Positions 6,682 to 13,367 of a stretch of DNA of 21,411 nt are shown one piece after another (the first letter of the stretch is position 1; every line of letters begins with the position of its first letter). The position numbers and the translations under genes are program-made. Under the pieces are notes generated by a model. It saw only the letters and a program-made list of their open reading frames with translations. It was not told the DNA's origin and did no database searches. The DNA comes from a virus. The stretch covers positions 1 to 21,411 of IMG/VR virus record IMGVR_UViG_3300000101_003974, one strand, 5' to 3'.

Positions 6682-7983
6682 TTATGCAGCCTGCTTATGA
6701 TCATAATAAGCATAGTTGCCAAACGGAGGTTTAATAGTATCTGGACCATGTATAATAAACACTGTATCACAGTAGTGTTCGTCGCCCCAGCTACCACAAG
6801 GATAACCATCTGTAAACATTACAAAACGGTTAGGTTCAACTTCGTTGTCCCGCATAAACTGCCAGTTGCACTCAAACATGGTACCACCGCCACCCATGGG
6901 CTCGTAATCTAAAATGTCGTCTAAGTTATTGTTGTCAAACTCAGCATAGTTATAAACTTGAGTATCAAAACACCATAACTTAATTTTAAAGTCTGAGTAA
7001 CTTTCCATGATAGCTTTAATCTCTGAGAAGAAGTCTCTGGCTTGTTCGTTACTTATGCTACCCGACATGTCCACTGATATCGCAATATCAATTGTGTTCT
7101 CAGGAACCATACCAGGTAAGATGGCATCCATGCCCCAGGACTTACGGCTAGGACGCATAAAGCTATAATCGCTTTTAATACTGCTTTCAATTGTTTGGCT
7201 AAGTAGCTCATGCCAGTTCATCTTAGGCTCTGTAAGGTCTTTAATAATACGCTGTACACCGCCTGGAATATCGCCAGCACCGCCAGCTTGTTTAGCACTA
7301 TTGATCAGGCTCTCTTTAATCTCGTCTCTGATCTTCTTTTTGTCTTCCTCACTGTATGCTGGCTTGCTCTTGCTAACAAGGTTGCCATTCTCATCTTCTT
7401 CAGGCTTGCCACCGCCATCGCCATCCTTATCTTCATTTTCCAGGTGCTCATCCAGCAACATATCTGCAAGTTCATCTATGTTAATTTTCTCTGCGTTTTC
7501 ATAGATATCGTCGTATATCTCTTCCATGCTCATGTCATAGTATTTTACATTATGCAATGCAGGAACAGTGGTAATCATTTTACCAATCCTGGCCTTAACA
7601 AGATCACCATTTACAGCAAAGTCTGCGGCAATGTTAGCAATAGTAGGATTATGTAAATTAAATTTGCTACGGCCCAGATGGTCGTATACATTGTGTAAAA
7701 CTTCATGCCCAAACAAGAACTCAATCTCGCCTTTTTTAAGCATAAGGATAAATTTACTGTTATAGTAGAAGAAACGGCCATCTGTAGCCGCTGTAGGCAA
7801 CCAGGCATCTGCATTAACAAGCGGCAAACGTGTAGCCATGTTGCCAAAGAAGCTGGCTTTTAGCAACAGTCCTACACGGGCGGTTGTGAGCTTCTCGCGA
7901 GCCTCAACATCTTCAGCAGGAATAGTCTCGAATCCTACGGGAAGATCGGGCATATCTTTCTTGTTTGCAGTGGTAGTAGCCAT
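6682..7983 (-). CDS. VWA-domain protein with N-terminal metallopeptidase-like domain
   Basis: ATG 7983 is preceded by AAGGAGAG at a good distance; an in-frame ATG 18 codons upstream would place the start inside the promoter. The 433-aa product has an N-terminal domain with HEVLH at residues 93-97 followed by D101-H102, a zincin-like HExxH site. A low-complexity acidic linker follows (about 165-235). The C-terminal von Willebrand A domain has a MIDAS site: DMSGS at 305-309, GGGGT at 364-368 and TDG at 391-393. This is the DUF2201-type arrangement. Such proteins usually work with MoxR AAA+ ATPases, and a MoxR gene lies 3 kb upstream at 11097. The pair may act as a metal-dependent chaperone or remodeller. 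Its own promoter lies at 8010-8037. Confidence 0.88.
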   Translation of the reverse strand: MATTTANKKDMPDLPVGFETIPAEDVEAREKLTTARVGLLLKASFFGNMATRLPLVNADAWLPTAATDGRFFYYNSKFILMLKKGEIEFLFGHEVLHNVYDHLGRSKFNLHNPTIANIAADFAVNGDLVKARIGKMITTVPALHNVKYYDMSMEEIYDDIYENAEKINIDELADMLLDEHLENEDKDGDGGGKPEEDENGNLVSKSKPAYSEEDKKKIRDEIKESLINSAKQAGGAGDIPGGVQRIIKDLTEPKMNWHELLSQTIESSIKSDYSFMRPSRKSWGMDAILPGMVPENTIDIAISVDMSGSISNEQARDFFSEIKAIMESYSDFKIKLWCFDTQVYNYAEFDNNNLDDILDYEPMGGGGTMFECNWQFMRDNEVEPNRFVMFTDGYPCGSWGDEHYCDTVFIIHGPDTIKPPFGNYAYYDHKQAA

Positions 7984-8009
7984 TAATACTCTCTCCTTGC
8001 TATATATAC

Positions 8010-8037
8010 ATAATAGCACATATAGCATGATTGTCAA
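8010..8037 (-). promoter_or_regulatory. Sigma70-type promoter for the VWA gene
   Basis: On the minus strand TTGACA (8037-8032) and TATTAT (8015-8010) are spaced 16 bp. A G-G pair precedes the -35, as in several other promoters of this window. The -10 ends about 26 bp before the VWA start at 7983. Confidence 0.72.
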
Positions 8038-8048
8038 CCATAATCTAT

Positions 8049-8489
8049 CTAATTTTGATTGCTAGGTGTAAGTGTATCTCCGTTGATCACCGTTTTAATT
8101 GCATGGCATACAGTGCAAAGAGTCTGTAGATTTTCGTCATTGTTGTTTTCATGATTGCCGTCTATATGATCTACAGTTAGCAATGTACGACACAATCGGT
8201 TGCGAACTTTTAAATCCTCCACATCCTGTACTCGATTGTCAGTGAGCGGAGTGTAACCACAATGTTCGCAATGAGTACCTCTATTTTGGCTATATGATTT
8301 TTTAGTTGTTGCTAACCCACCATAATCAGCTAGGTTTTTTTGGTGATTACGGCATAGCGTGTCACTGCCAGGTCCTTGATAGGCTGTGAGAAAATTCTCA
8401 CAGCCTTCGATGCTGCAGCGTGTCTTTCGAGCATTCCGTAATGCGGTTCCTTCTTTAAGAAGGTCTAAGTTAGGATCTCTAAGTGTCAT
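8049..8489 (-). CDS. HNH endonuclease
   Basis: ATG 8489 is one base after the stop of the upstream nuclease gene, with GGGGAG about 7 nt before it; the open frame upstream lies inside that other gene. The 146-aa product has two zinc-type clusters, C25-x4-C30 with C46-x2-H49, and C74-x2-C77 with C125-x2-C128. The HNH core is VDHIDGNHENNNDENLQTLC at residues 106-125 (D107, H108, N120), giving a beta-beta-alpha metal nuclease. It is the last gene of a three-gene unit with the PD-(D/E)XK nuclease and the DGQHT protein. It could be a homing-type enzyme, but tight coupling to the partner nuclease suggests a shared role. Confidence 0.9.
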   Translation of the reverse strand: MTLRDPNLDLLKEGTALRNARKTRCSIEGCENFLTAYQGPGSDTLCRNHQKNLADYGGLATTKKSYSQNRGTHCEHCGYTPLTDNRVQDVEDLKVRNRLCRTLLTVDHIDGNHENNNDENLQTLCTVCHAIKTVINGDTLTPSNQN

Positions 8490-8490
8490 T

Positions 8491-9081
8491 CTAATCTCCC
8501 CAGTTAAAAAGATTGTTGCACTCTGCATTTGATATACCTTCCATGCGTTCCATAATGTCATTAGGAATACGGAATTGCCAACTGGTATTTGATTGTTTTT
8601 CCAGCTGCATCCAGTCATCATTATGACGAATATATGTCTGTTTATCGCAAATTCCATTTTTAAGAATATTTTGAATATTCTTGTACGCTTTTTCAAGGTT
8701 ATCTTGAATCTTTGGCGAAGTAAAATCGTAAATTTGTTCTGATTTTACTACATTTTTGCAAGTGGTTACATCTTTGTCGTAAATTATCCTAAGTTGCGTT
8801 TGTAACTTGCTTCTTAAATAACTACCTTTCCATTCAGTAGATATAATATCTTTAATAGTAGATGCTCCTACTGTATGCGGACTATTGCTACTACGCATTC
8901 GTGTTTTAATTTCAGTAGCTAGATCAATTAAGTCTAATCCTTTGCCTTTATTAAGCCGGTGTCCGCCTTTTTCGATTTCATTTTCTGCCCACCGACCGAT
9001 ATTACCACAGCTCTGCTCCATAGGAATTACAGTACCAGGCTTCATAGTGTGTTTAACTGATTTTACTTTTATATTATTCAT
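8491..9081 (-). CDS. PD-(D/E)XK nuclease resembling MutH/Sau3AI
   Basis: The 196-aa product has a candidate PD-(D/E)XK active site: D50, then E57-x-K59, in GLDLIDLATEIKTR. The D-x6-E-x-K spacing is the one I know from MutH, and an upstream GRWAE (29-33) resembles the GQLLE helix that supplies the extra acidic residue in MutH/Sau3AI enzymes. The remaining two thirds (SSNSPHTVGASTIKDI onward) I do not recognise; they may bind DNA. The start overlaps the DGQHT gene by ATGA, and its stop is one base from the HNH gene. Nuclease assignment rests on motif reading only; specificity unknown. Similarity to GATC-cutting enzymes is suggestive, but GATC is common in this window. Confidence 0.66.
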   Translation of the reverse strand: MNNIKVKSVKHTMKPGTVIPMEQSCGNIGRWAENEIEKGGHRLNKGKGLDLIDLATEIKTRMRSSNSPHTVGASTIKDIISTEWKGSYLRSKLQTQLRIIYDKDVTTCKNVVKSEQIYDFTSPKIQDNLEKAYKNIQNILKNGICDKQTYIRHNDDWMQLEKQSNTSWQFRIPNDIMERMEGISNAECNNLFNWGD

Positions 9082-10310
9082 GCCCCTAACTCCTTGTCAT
9101 CAAAATCATATGCAAACCTACCAGTAAAGATCGGCAAGTCTTTGGAAAACCCTGCTTTGGCTATTGCCTGACAGATCCAAGTAGGAGCAACTTCTGTCTG
9201 ATTACAGCGGCTATTCAGTGTCATACGGACTTGTGAGTCCTGTCTATTAAACCAACTCTTGTAGGCACTAGAAACTAACTTGTGTTTAAGTTGTGAATTA
9301 GTATATCCCTTTGCCCAAGTGTTCTGTGTCACAGCGGCCAGATACTTGCCAAACTCGCGCACGTACTCATCGTCTACGACAATACCTTGCTGGTCGCAAG
9401 CACGGAAAATGTGTGCCATGTTGTCGATTTCCAGAGGCTCGATGGGCCTGTCTGCAAGGTACATGTTATGATACTGGAAAACACGCCGTAGCACACTACT
9501 CTTCCACTTAGTCACATCACGACCTGTAGGAAAAATTTCTGTAGGACGTGATACAGCACCAGGCTTGTCTGTGTCTCCAAACTTGTCATGCGTAAAAAAG
9601 CAATTGAACTCTTCTAGAGCGCACTGGATTTCTTCAAAACGCATGCTCCAAGGATCAGTATCTCCATTGTTTCGTACTGCCCATACGTACTGCATATACA
9701 AATCAATCTTGTCCAAGGGTTTGGTCATAGTGTTATCATGTACACCAATAAACCGTTTCCGTAACTTGGCAACATTTGTCCCTGGATAGATAGCTGTTGG
9801 TACTTCAAGTTCCATAGCGTCCTCAAAGCTCATATCAAATGCGTACATAGCAATGCAGAGCAAACTAAAGGCTGTATGCTGACCGTCCCAGATAGCAAAC
9901 AATTCTCGTTTAGCTTTGCTGGTTAGCACGGGATATAAGCGAATGATGTTAACAAAGAAAGGATCAAACTTGCCAACAATAGTCAGTACCCACTCAGGAT
10001 CAACTTCACGCTGAATAGTTGCGTTAAGTAGCATCTGCTTGAGTTTAACACGTTCACTTTTGTTAGCAGACATTTGCACCATGTCTGCATACATGTCAGC
10101 AAACTCTTTGTACTGAGGATTGCGGTCACGGAACTCCTTGCCTAATGCACTGAGAAAGTCTGGCAGGGAAGGATCTTTTTCAACAATAGCCTGGACAAAA
10201 CGCTCAGCCAGTTCTACAATAGTATCTTCTGTGGTTTTAAATTTTTCGTTAACTTGTTCTGCATAGCTTTGGGGCTTTGCTACGTATAGACCAATAGTGT
10301 CTTTTTTCAT
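9078..10310 (-). CDS. DGQHT-motif protein, ParB/DndB-like superfamily
   Basis: ATG 10310 is preferred over TTG 10343; GGAG lies 9 nt upstream. The 410-aa protein contains FDPFFVNIIRLYPVLT, then ELFAIWDGQHTAFSL (DGQHT at 142-146), then ELEVPTAIYPG. This order matches the core of the ParB/sulfiredoxin-like fold, including DGQHR proteins such as DndB. Those proteins bind nucleotides or DNA, and some regulate or modify DNA. Residues 160-410 are mostly helical and unrecognised. It heads a three-gene unit with a PD-(D/E)XK and an HNH nuclease, transcribed from the promoter at 10399-10427. A DNA-recognition or control subunit is a reasonable guess, not shown by the sequence. Confidence 0.72.
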   Translation of the reverse strand: MKKDTIGLYVAKPQSYAEQVNEKFKTTEDTIVELAERFVQAIVEKDPSLPDFLSALGKEFRDRNPQYKEFADMYADMVQMSANKSERVKLKQMLLNATIQREVDPEWVLTIVGKFDPFFVNIIRLYPVLTSKAKRELFAIWDGQHTAFSLLCIAMYAFDMSFEDAMELEVPTAIYPGTNVAKLRKRFIGVHDNTMTKPLDKIDLYMQYVWAVRNNGDTDPWSMRFEEIQCALEEFNCFFTHDKFGDTDKPGAVSRPTEIFPTGRDVTKWKSSVLRRVFQYHNMYLADRPIEPLEIDNMAHIFRACDQQGIVVDDEYVREFGKYLAAVTQNTWAKGYTNSQLKHKLVSSAYKSWFNRQDSQVRMTLNSRCNQTEVAPTWICQAIAKAGFSKDLPIFTGRFAYDFDDKELGA

Positions 10311-10398
10311 TTGTTGTACTCCGGTAAGTCCTAAAACGGACAATTAAATATGCCCTAGTACGGGCTATAAGTAAGACACAATGCCTTACTATTCATAC

Positions 10399-10427
10399 AT
10401 AGTACTTTATTTAAGACAATTTGTCAA
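10399..10427 (-). promoter_or_regulatory. Sigma70-type promoter for the nuclease cassette
   Basis: On the minus strand TTGACA (10427-10422) and TACTAT (10404-10399) are spaced exactly 17 bp. It lies right after the stop of the gene at 10432. The predicted leader of about 80 nt contains two inverted repeats: AGTAAG/CTTACT and GCCC/GGGC (10352-10365). Confidence 0.75.
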
Positions 10428-10431
10428 CTTT

Positions 10432-10701
10432 TTATCGTAACTTAGCAACAGGGAATTCTGCATACTTAGAACGTCTAATTCCTGTAGCACTACGCCCGTG
10501 TCTAAATCCAACTGCAAAACCGTTATACAATTCTACCCAGTACTCAACGTCTTTTTGTTCACCTGGCCAGCCGCTATTGCTACCATGCCGCATTTTAATA
10601 ACTTCATTACTAAATTCCTTGGCTGGAACATCACGAGTCTGATACTTTTTCATGCTCCACCATGGGCTAAAATCTTCTGCTAGAGTTAAGTTATTTCTCA
10701 T
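10432..10701 (-). CDS. Small phage protein, unknown function
   Basis: The 89-aa product has a GGAG site about 8 nt before its ATG and overlaps the preceding membrane-peptide gene by 11 nt. The sequence contains FSPWWSMKKYQTRDVPAKEF, then MRHGSNSGWPGEQKDVEYW, and ends with a basic RHGRSATGIRRSKYAEF stretch. It looks like a compact soluble basic protein. No family recognised. It ends just before a promoter, so it is probably the last gene of the MoxR transcription unit. Confidence 0.7.
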   Translation of the reverse strand: MRNNLTLAEDFSPWWSMKKYQTRDVPAKEFSNEVIKMRHGSNSGWPGEQKDVEYWVELYNGFAVGFRHGRSATGIRRSKYAEFPVAKLR

Positions 10702-10816
10702 TATTTTTCTCCATGTTTAAATTTAAAAATATGCTTCCTAAAACCATGCCAATTATAACAGCCGTAATAGCAATGCTACCCATAAACACTAAAATTAATT
10801 CAAATATTGGTGTCAT
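10691..10816 (-). CDS. 41-aa single-span membrane peptide
   Basis: The frame starts at ATG 10816, overlapping the previous stop as ATGA, and ends at TAA 10691-10693 inside the next gene's start. The product begins MTPIFELILVFMGSIAITAV and continues hydrophobic to about residue 34, giving one transmembrane helix with a short charged tail (MEKNNEK). AGAAGA precedes the start. The coupling on both sides makes it a likely gene. Small phage membrane peptides often act on the host envelope or exclude other phages, but nothing here shows which. Confidence 0.6.
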   Translation of the reverse strand: MTPIFELILVFMGSIAITAVIIGMVLGSIFLNLNMEKNNEK

Positions 10817-10956
10817 TCTTCTAATGCCTCTTTTACTTTCTCTATGAGATTTTCATAGGTAGCATAACAGCCGCCTGTCCACTCACCATCTTCAAATTCA
10901 CGAATATCAAGGTTACCTTCCAGATATTCTGCGTGTGGTCTTTTCCAACCATTCAA
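10813..10956 (-). CDS. 47-aa small protein with probable TTG start
   Basis: The frame is open from just after a TAA near 10977 to the TGA at 10813-10815 and has no ATG, so TTG at 10956 is the best start. The product reads NGWKRPHAEYLEGNLDIREF, then DGEWTGGCYATYENLIEKVK to the end, which looks like real folded protein rather than noise. It overlaps the coiled-coil gene by 44 nt and joins the membrane peptide by ATGA. No family recognised. The start is uncertain. Confidence 0.5.
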   Translation of the reverse strand: MNGWKRPHAEYLEGNLDIREFEDGEWTGGCYATYENLIEKVKEALEE

Positions 10957-11095
10957 CTTTTTTCTGTAAGTCGATTATTTGTTCTTGTAGTAATTTAATT
11001 TGTTCTGTTACTTCTAATTCTTTTTGTGCATTGGCTTGTGCCATAAATTCAGGTACTTCACCGTCTTCCATAACTGATATTTCTATATGTTTCAT
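10913..11095 (-). CDS. 60-aa coiled-coil protein
   Basis: ATG 11095 follows the MoxR stop by one base; a longer open frame upstream lies inside the MoxR gene. The product starts MKHIEISVMEDGEVPEFM. From about residue 24 to 55 it is one long amphipathic helix with heptad leucines and isoleucines (EVTEQIKLLQEQIIDLQKKV), a probable dimeric coiled coil, and ends in a basic TTRRISGR tail. It may bind the MoxR protein or nucleic acid; that is only suggested by position. Confidence 0.7.
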   Translation of the reverse strand: MKHIEISVMEDGEVPEFMAQANAQKELEVTEQIKLLQEQIIDLQKKVEWLEKTTRRISGR

Positions 11096-11096
11096 C

Positions 11097-12212
11097 TTAA
11101 TCTTCCATAGCTTTAACAACATACTTGCCAAAGCGATCAAAGAACTCTTTGAAGTGCTTGAGCTTGTTAGCTTGGAATGGCAGGTTGTAGTTAGTAATTG
11201 CCATCCTAGCACCCATAACAGTCATTTCTGTTGGAAAATGGTCCATCATAAAGCGGAAGAAGTTATCAGCAAGGTCATGGAACTTTTTACTGTCTTTCTT
11301 ACCAAACTTGTCGTAAGCATCTTTAAGCTCATAACACATTCCAACAGTAAGAGCATATTGTGCTGAGATTTCCTTAACCTTCAATTCCTTAACTTTACCA
11401 GCAAGGATGTCTGTAGGGTTAGGCATGTCTTTAGCAATTTTACGGTGTGCCATAAACTTAATAGCAACACCTTCGCCTACGCAACCACTGATCAAGTCAG
11501 TTAGTTCGCTTTCTGAAGCATCATCTTCGTCTTCAAGGAACTCACTTACATAAGTCCAGCTACGTGGTGTTGCAAAAGAACGCCCACTTGAACGGGGATC
11601 AAAGTCACACAAGTCGCCTTTAGCAAACGAAATGTAACCAAGTACATCTTCATGTATCTTGTTTTCCACAGCCCAATTAAAATAGCTGTCATAGTCTACA
11701 CGAACTTCTAAGTGTACAAACCTGTTAGCAAGCGGAGTAGGCATTCTGTAAGTAACACCTTTGTCGCTTTCACGGTTGCCAGCGGCAACAATAACAACAT
11801 TGTCAGGCAATTTATATTGTCCAACACGGCGTCCTAGTGTAAGCTGATAAGCGGCCGCTTGCACGGCAGGAGCGGCACTGTTCATTTCGTCCAAAAACAA
11901 AATAACAGTATCAAACTTGCTAGCATACTCTTCGCTGGGAAGATCTACTGGAGGAGCCCATTCCATCATGCCTGAGTCTTTGTTATAAAAAGGCATACCA
12001 CGTAAATCTGTAGGCTCCATAAGAGCTACACGGACATCTAGCAGGGCAGTTTTGCCCAGTGTTTCTAATCTAGCAATACGTGTCATAAGTTCGGATTTAC
12101 CAACACCTGGCAATCCCCACAAAAATACTGGACGTTGCTTACGAAAAGCTCGGATAATACGAGTCTCTGCTTCTGCAAGTGTTACGGTACGGCTGTTAAC
12201 TGCTTCGCTCAT
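11097..12212 (-). CDS. MoxR-type AAA+ ATPase
   Basis: The 371-aa product has a complete AAA+ core: Walker A GLPGVGKS at 33-40, Walker B ILFLDE at 104-109, a sensor-1 segment AAGN at 143-146 and an LANRF arginine-finger motif near 164. An SGRSFATPRSWTYVSEF segment later is typical of MoxR proteins. MoxR ATPases remodel or mature other proteins together with a VWA-domain partner, and that partner is at 6682. The start has GAGGAAAA upstream, and a promoter lies at 12246-12273. ATPase motifs appear intact. The phage role is not known; similar pairs are found in marine T4-like phages (memory, unverified). Confidence 0.92.
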   Translation of the reverse strand: MSEAVNSRTVTLAEAETRIIRAFRKQRPVFLWGLPGVGKSELMTRIARLETLGKTALLDVRVALMEPTDLRGMPFYNKDSGMMEWAPPVDLPSEEYASKFDTVILFLDEMNSAAPAVQAAAYQLTLGRRVGQYKLPDNVVIVAAGNRESDKGVTYRMPTPLANRFVHLEVRVDYDSYFNWAVENKIHEDVLGYISFAKGDLCDFDPRSSGRSFATPRSWTYVSEFLEDEDDASESELTDLISGCVGEGVAIKFMAHRKIAKDMPNPTDILAGKVKELKVKEISAQYALTVGMCYELKDAYDKFGKKDSKKFHDLADNFFRFMMDHFPTEMTVMGARMAITNYNLPFQANKLKHFKEFFDRFGKYVVKAMED

Positions 12213-12245
12213 GTTGTATTTTCCTCTAATTCCTAACTATAACTA

Positions 12246-12273
12246 ACTATAACACATATCTACAATATGTCAA
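12246..12273 (-). promoter_or_regulatory. Sigma70-type promoter for the MoxR gene
   Basis: On the minus strand TTGACA (12273-12268) and TATAGT (12251-12246) are spaced 16 bp, with GG before the -35. The start codon at 12212 is about 34 bp downstream of the -10. It overlaps the end of the gene at 12279 only by adjacency. Confidence 0.72.
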
Positions 12274-12278
12274 CCGGC

Positions 12279-12518
12279 CTAGCCTGCAATCTTCATATCA
12301 ATTGCAGTTTGGACAACATCTACATAACGATTAAATGCTGCATTATACTGGTTAAGCATCTTCTTGGTAACAGGATCATCTGCTGCGATGGCCATATACG
12401 CATCAGCATCAACATAATCCCAGTTTACAGTGCCGTCTGCATTGTAATTTACCATGTCTTCGCAAGCCTTGTTGACTTCCGACATTACCATTCTGTCCAT
12501 TTTAGTAAGTTTTGTCAT
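12279..12518 (-). CDS. 79-aa small helical protein, unknown function
   Basis: The start has AGGA about 9 nt upstream and its own promoter at 12557-12584. The product is acidic in the middle (NWDYVDADAYMAIAADD) and helical at both ends, with a C-terminal NRYVDVVQTAIDMKIAG. Single Cys. No family recognised. Because it is preceded and followed by promoters it may be made alone early in infection. Confidence 0.72.
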   Translation of the reverse strand: MTKLTKMDRMVMSEVNKACEDMVNYNADGTVNWDYVDADAYMAIAADDPVTKKMLNQYNAAFNRYVDVVQTAIDMKIAG

Positions 12519-12556
12519 ATCATTTGGTCCTTTGTTTGTGTTTTCTAACTATAATC

Positions 12557-12584
12557 ATAGTAGCACGAACTAGCAGATCGTCAA
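12557..12584 (-). promoter_or_regulatory. Sigma70-type promoter for the 12279 gene
   Basis: On the minus strand TTGACG (12584-12579) and TACTAT (12562-12557) are spaced 16 bp. The whole stretch including the spacer is nearly the same as the promoter at 12908-12935 (both have CTGGTTGAC, ATCTGCTAG and CGTG before the -10). Confidence 0.72.
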
Positions 12585-12597
12585 CCAGAACAGATAA

Positions 12598-12624
12598 AAA
12601 AAGTGCTGGATTACAGCACTTTTT
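12598..12624 (-). terminator. Intrinsic terminator after the 12634 gene
   Basis: An 11-bp inverted repeat (AAAAAGTGCTG / CAGCACTTTTT) with a 5-nt loop lies just past the stop of the minus-strand gene at 12634. On the minus strand it is followed by a run of seven T. It could also act on plus-strand transcripts. It separates that gene from the next promoter at 12557-12584. Confidence 0.82.
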
Positions 12625-12633
12625 AGGTGGATT

Positions 12634-12882
12634 TTAATCCTTGTGTGTGTACATGTATTGCTTGGGATTAAGCGTAGCACAGGGGTGCTTTTTTGCTTTA
12701 CTAGTCCAAACTGCTACAAATTCCTCCTCGCTGGGGAGGTAAGGCAGTTGCATGCTAGCATACGTACCCATTTTTGTTTGTAACGCTAGGGCATCTTCTT
12801 GCACTTTTGCGGGAACGTTAGGGTTAATGGTGAGATCTCCTAAAAACAAAAAAACTTGTTGCTGTGTAGTAAACTTGGACAT
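12634..12882 (-). CDS. 82-aa small protein, unknown function
   Basis: A strong AAAGGAGAG site precedes the ATG, and a promoter (12908-12935) and a terminator (12598-12624) frame it, so it is a single-gene unit. The product has FTTQQQVFLFLGDLTINPN, then a helical middle, a PYLPSEEEFVAVW segment and a short basic end. No family recognised. The complete promoter-gene-terminator arrangement makes it a convincing early gene. Confidence 0.78.
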   Translation of the reverse strand: MSKFTTQQQVFLFLGDLTINPNVPAKVQEDALALQTKMGTYASMQLPYLPSEEEFVAVWTSKAKKHPCATLNPKQYMYTHKD

Positions 12883-12907
12883 TATGCTCTCCTTTAAGTT
12901 AGACTTA

Positions 12908-12935
12908 ATACTAACACGGGCTAGCAGATAGTCAA
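12908..12935 (-). promoter_or_regulatory. Sigma70-type promoter for the 12634 gene
   Basis: On the minus strand TTGACT (12935-12930) and TAGTAT (12913-12908) are spaced 16 bp. It is a near copy of the promoter at 12557-12584, including spacer bases. Confidence 0.72.
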
Positions 12936-12959
12936 CCAGAACTAATAAATAATATTGTT

Positions 12960-13020
12960 AAAAGAATTCGCAAGTTGGGATAAGGCGCCAACATGTCCGT
13001 GCATTAATGCACGGTTTTTT
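12960..13020 (+). ncRNA. Possible plus-strand small RNA ending in a terminator
   Basis: No plus-strand gene is nearby, yet the stretch has two consecutive hairpins: GTTGG (12974-12978) with CCAAC (12988-12992), then the perfect palindrome at 12997-13014 followed by six T. An AATAAATA at 12944-12951 matches a T4-like late promoter at seven of eight bases and would start a transcript of about 60 nt. Candidate only; the promoter is the weak part. Confidence 0.3.
12997..13020 (+). terminator. Plus-strand intrinsic terminator (perfect palindrome + T6)
   Basis: CCGTGCA TTAA TGCACGG is a perfect 18-bp palindrome, followed on the plus strand by TTTTTT (13015-13020). On the minus strand the T-run would be on the wrong side for the gene that ends at 13026, so the signal reads best as a plus-strand terminator. 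Confidence 0.65.
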
Positions 13021-13025
13021 AATGA

Positions 13026-13367
13026 TTAAAGGGTGTGGAACGAGTCGTTATACCGCGTTCGGCCGCCAGCATCGTATATCCATTTAGGTTTCATATTTTT
13101 AGTATGGAACATTATAAAACTGCCAGCATCACTGTCGAATTTAAACCTAATATCTACACCGTAGTCAGTCCAACGACAACTAAATCGCTTATCCTGCTCG
13201 CCGTAGTGTTCGATCATAAACTGTAAAAAATCTTGTTGAGCTTTATGTAAAGTAACGCCTGACATGCCAGATTTAGAGAACGGCGTCTGTAACTCAATAT
13301 TAACTAGATGTTTCCAATTACTGTCAGTAATCTCTTTGCTAAATCCGTAACTAAATTTTGTATCCAT
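13026..13367 (-). CDS. 113-aa protein, unknown function
   Basis: The product overlaps the end of the upstream gene by 17 nt. It has alternating hydrophobic strands and helices (LHKAQQDFLQFMIEHYG, then RFSCRWTDYGVDIRFKFD), giving the look of a small alpha/beta protein, and ends with DAGGRTRYNDSFHTL. No family recognised. It is the last gene of a block that starts near 13988. Confidence 0.68.
   Translation of the reverse strand: MDTKFSYGFSKEITDSNWKHLVNIELQTPFSKSGMSGVTLHKAQQDFLQFMIEHYGEQDKRFSCRWTDYGVDIRFKFDSDAGSFIMFHTKNMKPKWIYDAGGRTRYNDSFHTL

Noticed and set aside
7210-7656. Plus-strand frames opposite the VWA gene, hydrophobic in places
   Set aside because: Antisense shadows of a gene with two recognisable domains; no ribosome site or promoter seen.
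8490-8696. N-terminal extension of the HNH gene
   Set aside because: It is the shadow of the PD-(D/E)XK gene; ATG 8489 with GGGGAG upstream is a better start.
11096-11212. Extension of the coiled-coil gene
   Set aside because: It lies within the MoxR coding region; ATG 11095 follows the MoxR stop directly.
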